Assembly: GCA_024638265.1 (NCBI GenBank)
Contig: JAHEKQ010000029.1
Coordinates: forward strand, 1 to 32,779
Source of the DNA: Flammeovirgaceae bacterium
GTDB taxonomy: Bacteria > Bacteroidota > Bacteroidia > Cytophagales > Cyclobacteriaceae
DNA: 32,779 nt
Reading direction: 5' to 3'
A program made the translations under genes and the position numbers. Below, piece after piece: positions 32,141-32,779 of this stretch. Below the pieces are notes generated by a model. It ran no database searches, was not told where the DNA came from, and worked only from the letters and a program-made list of their open reading frames with translations. Numbering within the stretch: the stretch's first letter is position 1; every line of letters begins with the position of its first letter.

Positions 32141-32494
32141 TCACATAATCTCATACTCCAGGCTATACTTGGCATGGTCCGTCTCTTTTTGCACCATGTC
32201 GGCGTTAAAAGGGCCCCCTGCCTGGTCTGCCTTGATTTCCACAGTGCCCAACAGATCATCAGCACTTATCACGTCATAGTCCCATATCTCAATCAAATTC
32301 TTTGAACCCTTCTCCACTTTGAATTCAAGATCAAGAGGAAAACTATTGTCCTTCATCGACTCATATTTATTGCCATTGACCGGCCATATCTTTTTCCCGT
32401 TCATTTTTAGGTATACCTCGTCGGCATCCGATTCATCGGGAATGTAACAATGAATTTTTAGAAGCTTCAGCTTGTAGTGAATGGATCGTTCCAT
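32141..32494 (-). CDS. C2-like single-domain protein (first gene of caspase operon)
   Basis: A 117-aa protein without signal peptide. The sequence runs KLKLLKIHCYIPDESDADEVYLKMNGKKIW, then LDLEFKVEKGSKNLIEIWDYDVISADDLLGTVEIKA. The DE-rich loop, the IEIWDYD strand and the DDLLGTVEI strand follow the C2 calcium/lipid-binding fold. From memory, relatives with 'LKKLHC...DEAYLxxNGKKxW' are common in Bacteroidetes and often unassigned. ATG 32494 gives a natural N-terminus; the longer frame to 32605 runs into GC-rich foreign-looking DNA and adds a low-complexity stretch. A minus-strand TATATTTA at 32512-32519, one base off the -7 consensus, could be its promoter. Confidence 0.78.
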   Translation of the reverse strand: MERSIHYKLKLLKIHCYIPDESDADEVYLKMNGKKIWPVNGNKYESMKDNSFPLDLEFKVEKGSKNLIEIWDYDVISADDLLGTVEIKADQAGGPFNADMVQKETDHAKYSLEYEIM

Positions 32495-32511
32495 TTTTTG
32501 GGGTTTGATTA

Positions 32512-32519
32512 TAAATATA
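32512..32519 (-). promoter_or_regulatory. Putative -7 element of the caspase operon
   Basis: TATATTTA on the minus strand differs from TAnnTTTG only at the last base and sits 17 nt before the ATG at 32494. The matching -33 position falls in the GC-rich segment beyond 32537, where no TTTG is visible. If that segment is foreign, the native -33 may have been lost or replaced. Confidence 0.35.
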
Positions 32520-32546
32520 CGTTCATAGTTGAATTGGACAGAGCCG

Positions 32547-32779
32547 ATGAAGACGCTTGACGAGGCGTTGTTTCCGTGGGCGGATCCGGCGCTGGGATGG
32601 TTCATGACACTGGCCGAAAGATCGGCACTGGTGGAGTTGGTCGGTCGGGTGCAGCCGCGCGTGGCGATTGAGATCGGGACGTGTCAGGGAGGAAGCTTGC
32701 AGGCTCTTTCGCGCTTTTCGGAGCGGGTCATATCGATCGACATCGATGCGACCGTGGTTGAGCGCCTGGCGGGCCGATT
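32547..32779 (+). CDS. Class I SAM-dependent methyltransferase, partial (3' end outside window)
   Basis: 77 codons run from ATG 32547 to the window end. After MKTLDEALFPWADPALGWFM come helices and then motif I VAIEIGTCQGGSLQALSRF (E-I-G-x-x-x-G-x-S, SAM binding) and motif II VISIDIDATVV, where the acidic Asp after the second strand would bind the ribose. This is a class I methyltransferase, type and substrate unknown. GC is about 62% over 32581-32760, with many GC-ending codons, far above the neighbouring genes. No ribosome-binding site is evident. Confidence 0.75.
   Translation, partial: MKTLDEALFPWADPALGWFMTLAERSALVELVGRVQPRVAIEIGTCQGGSLQALSRFSERVISIDIDATVVERLAGR

Noticed and set aside
32495-32605. 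37-residue N-terminal extension of the C2-like protein
   Set aside because: The extension is translated from the GC-rich segment, is low-complexity, and lacks family resemblance; ATG 32494 is better.

Overview
The window looks like a marine-type Bacteroidetes chromosome, most likely from the Flavobacteriaceae. Supporting signs are: promoters of the TTTG ... TAnnTTTG type instead of TTGACA/TATAAT, many exported beta-barrels and lipoproteins, tandem DUF4097 genes behind an ECF sigma factor, very compact gene packing with 4-nt ATGA/GTGA/TTGA overlaps, and heavy use of TTG starts. The last ~250 nt differ sharply from the rest: GC is about 62% over 32581-32760, against about 35% just before it.

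Layout. 1-701: 5' part of an outer-membrane porin-like gene (minus strand). 702-1040: regulatory-looking gap. 1041-2977: two coupled MDR oxidoreductases. 3022-5883: an exported small protein, a beta-barrel and an M28/PDZ lipoprotein peptidase. 5880-9366 (minus): a four-gene surface-sugar operon kdsC > wecB-like > NAD-sugar epimerase > kdsA. 9459-12250: an S45 acylase and a small membrane protein. 12241-13671 (minus): a conserved protein of unknown function. 13825-16625: an NhaP-type antiporter and an NSS symporter. 16815-16896: tRNA-Leu(CAA), then a bPH-like membrane protein and CrcB. 17888-18945 (minus): an ABM-fold protein and a SAM hydroxide adenosyltransferase-like protein. 19057-20007: PhoH. 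20116-20190: tRNA-Pro(CGG), then a dyad-rich gap and a 230-bp heptamer satellite. 20756-23962 (minus): an ECF sigma / small protein / HEAT-repeat membrane protein / two DUF4097 proteins operon. 24098-24652 (minus): a redoxin. 24753-26461: an unknown protein coupled to a dolichyl-phosphate-glucosyltransferase-like enzyme. 26451-32494 (minus): a five-gene operon encoding a C2-like protein, two beta-barrels, a vWA lipoprotein and a 1082-aa exported WD40-caspase. 32547-end: the start of a GC-rich methyltransferase gene.

How the genes work together. Two blocks stand out. The KDO/UDP-sugar operon supplies lipopolysaccharide-core and surface-polysaccharide precursors. The caspase operon is the best candidate for an undescribed system. 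All five genes overlap or lie 3 nt apart. The protease keeps its His893/Cys943 dyad and carries a canonical EF-hand loop. Its partners are two envelope barrels, a vWA lipoprotein with a degenerate MIDAS, and a C2-like protein. This suggests a calcium-responsive envelope protease complex, but that function is inference. A further unusual feature is the family of 7- and 8-nt intergenic satellites close to stop codons and tRNAs.
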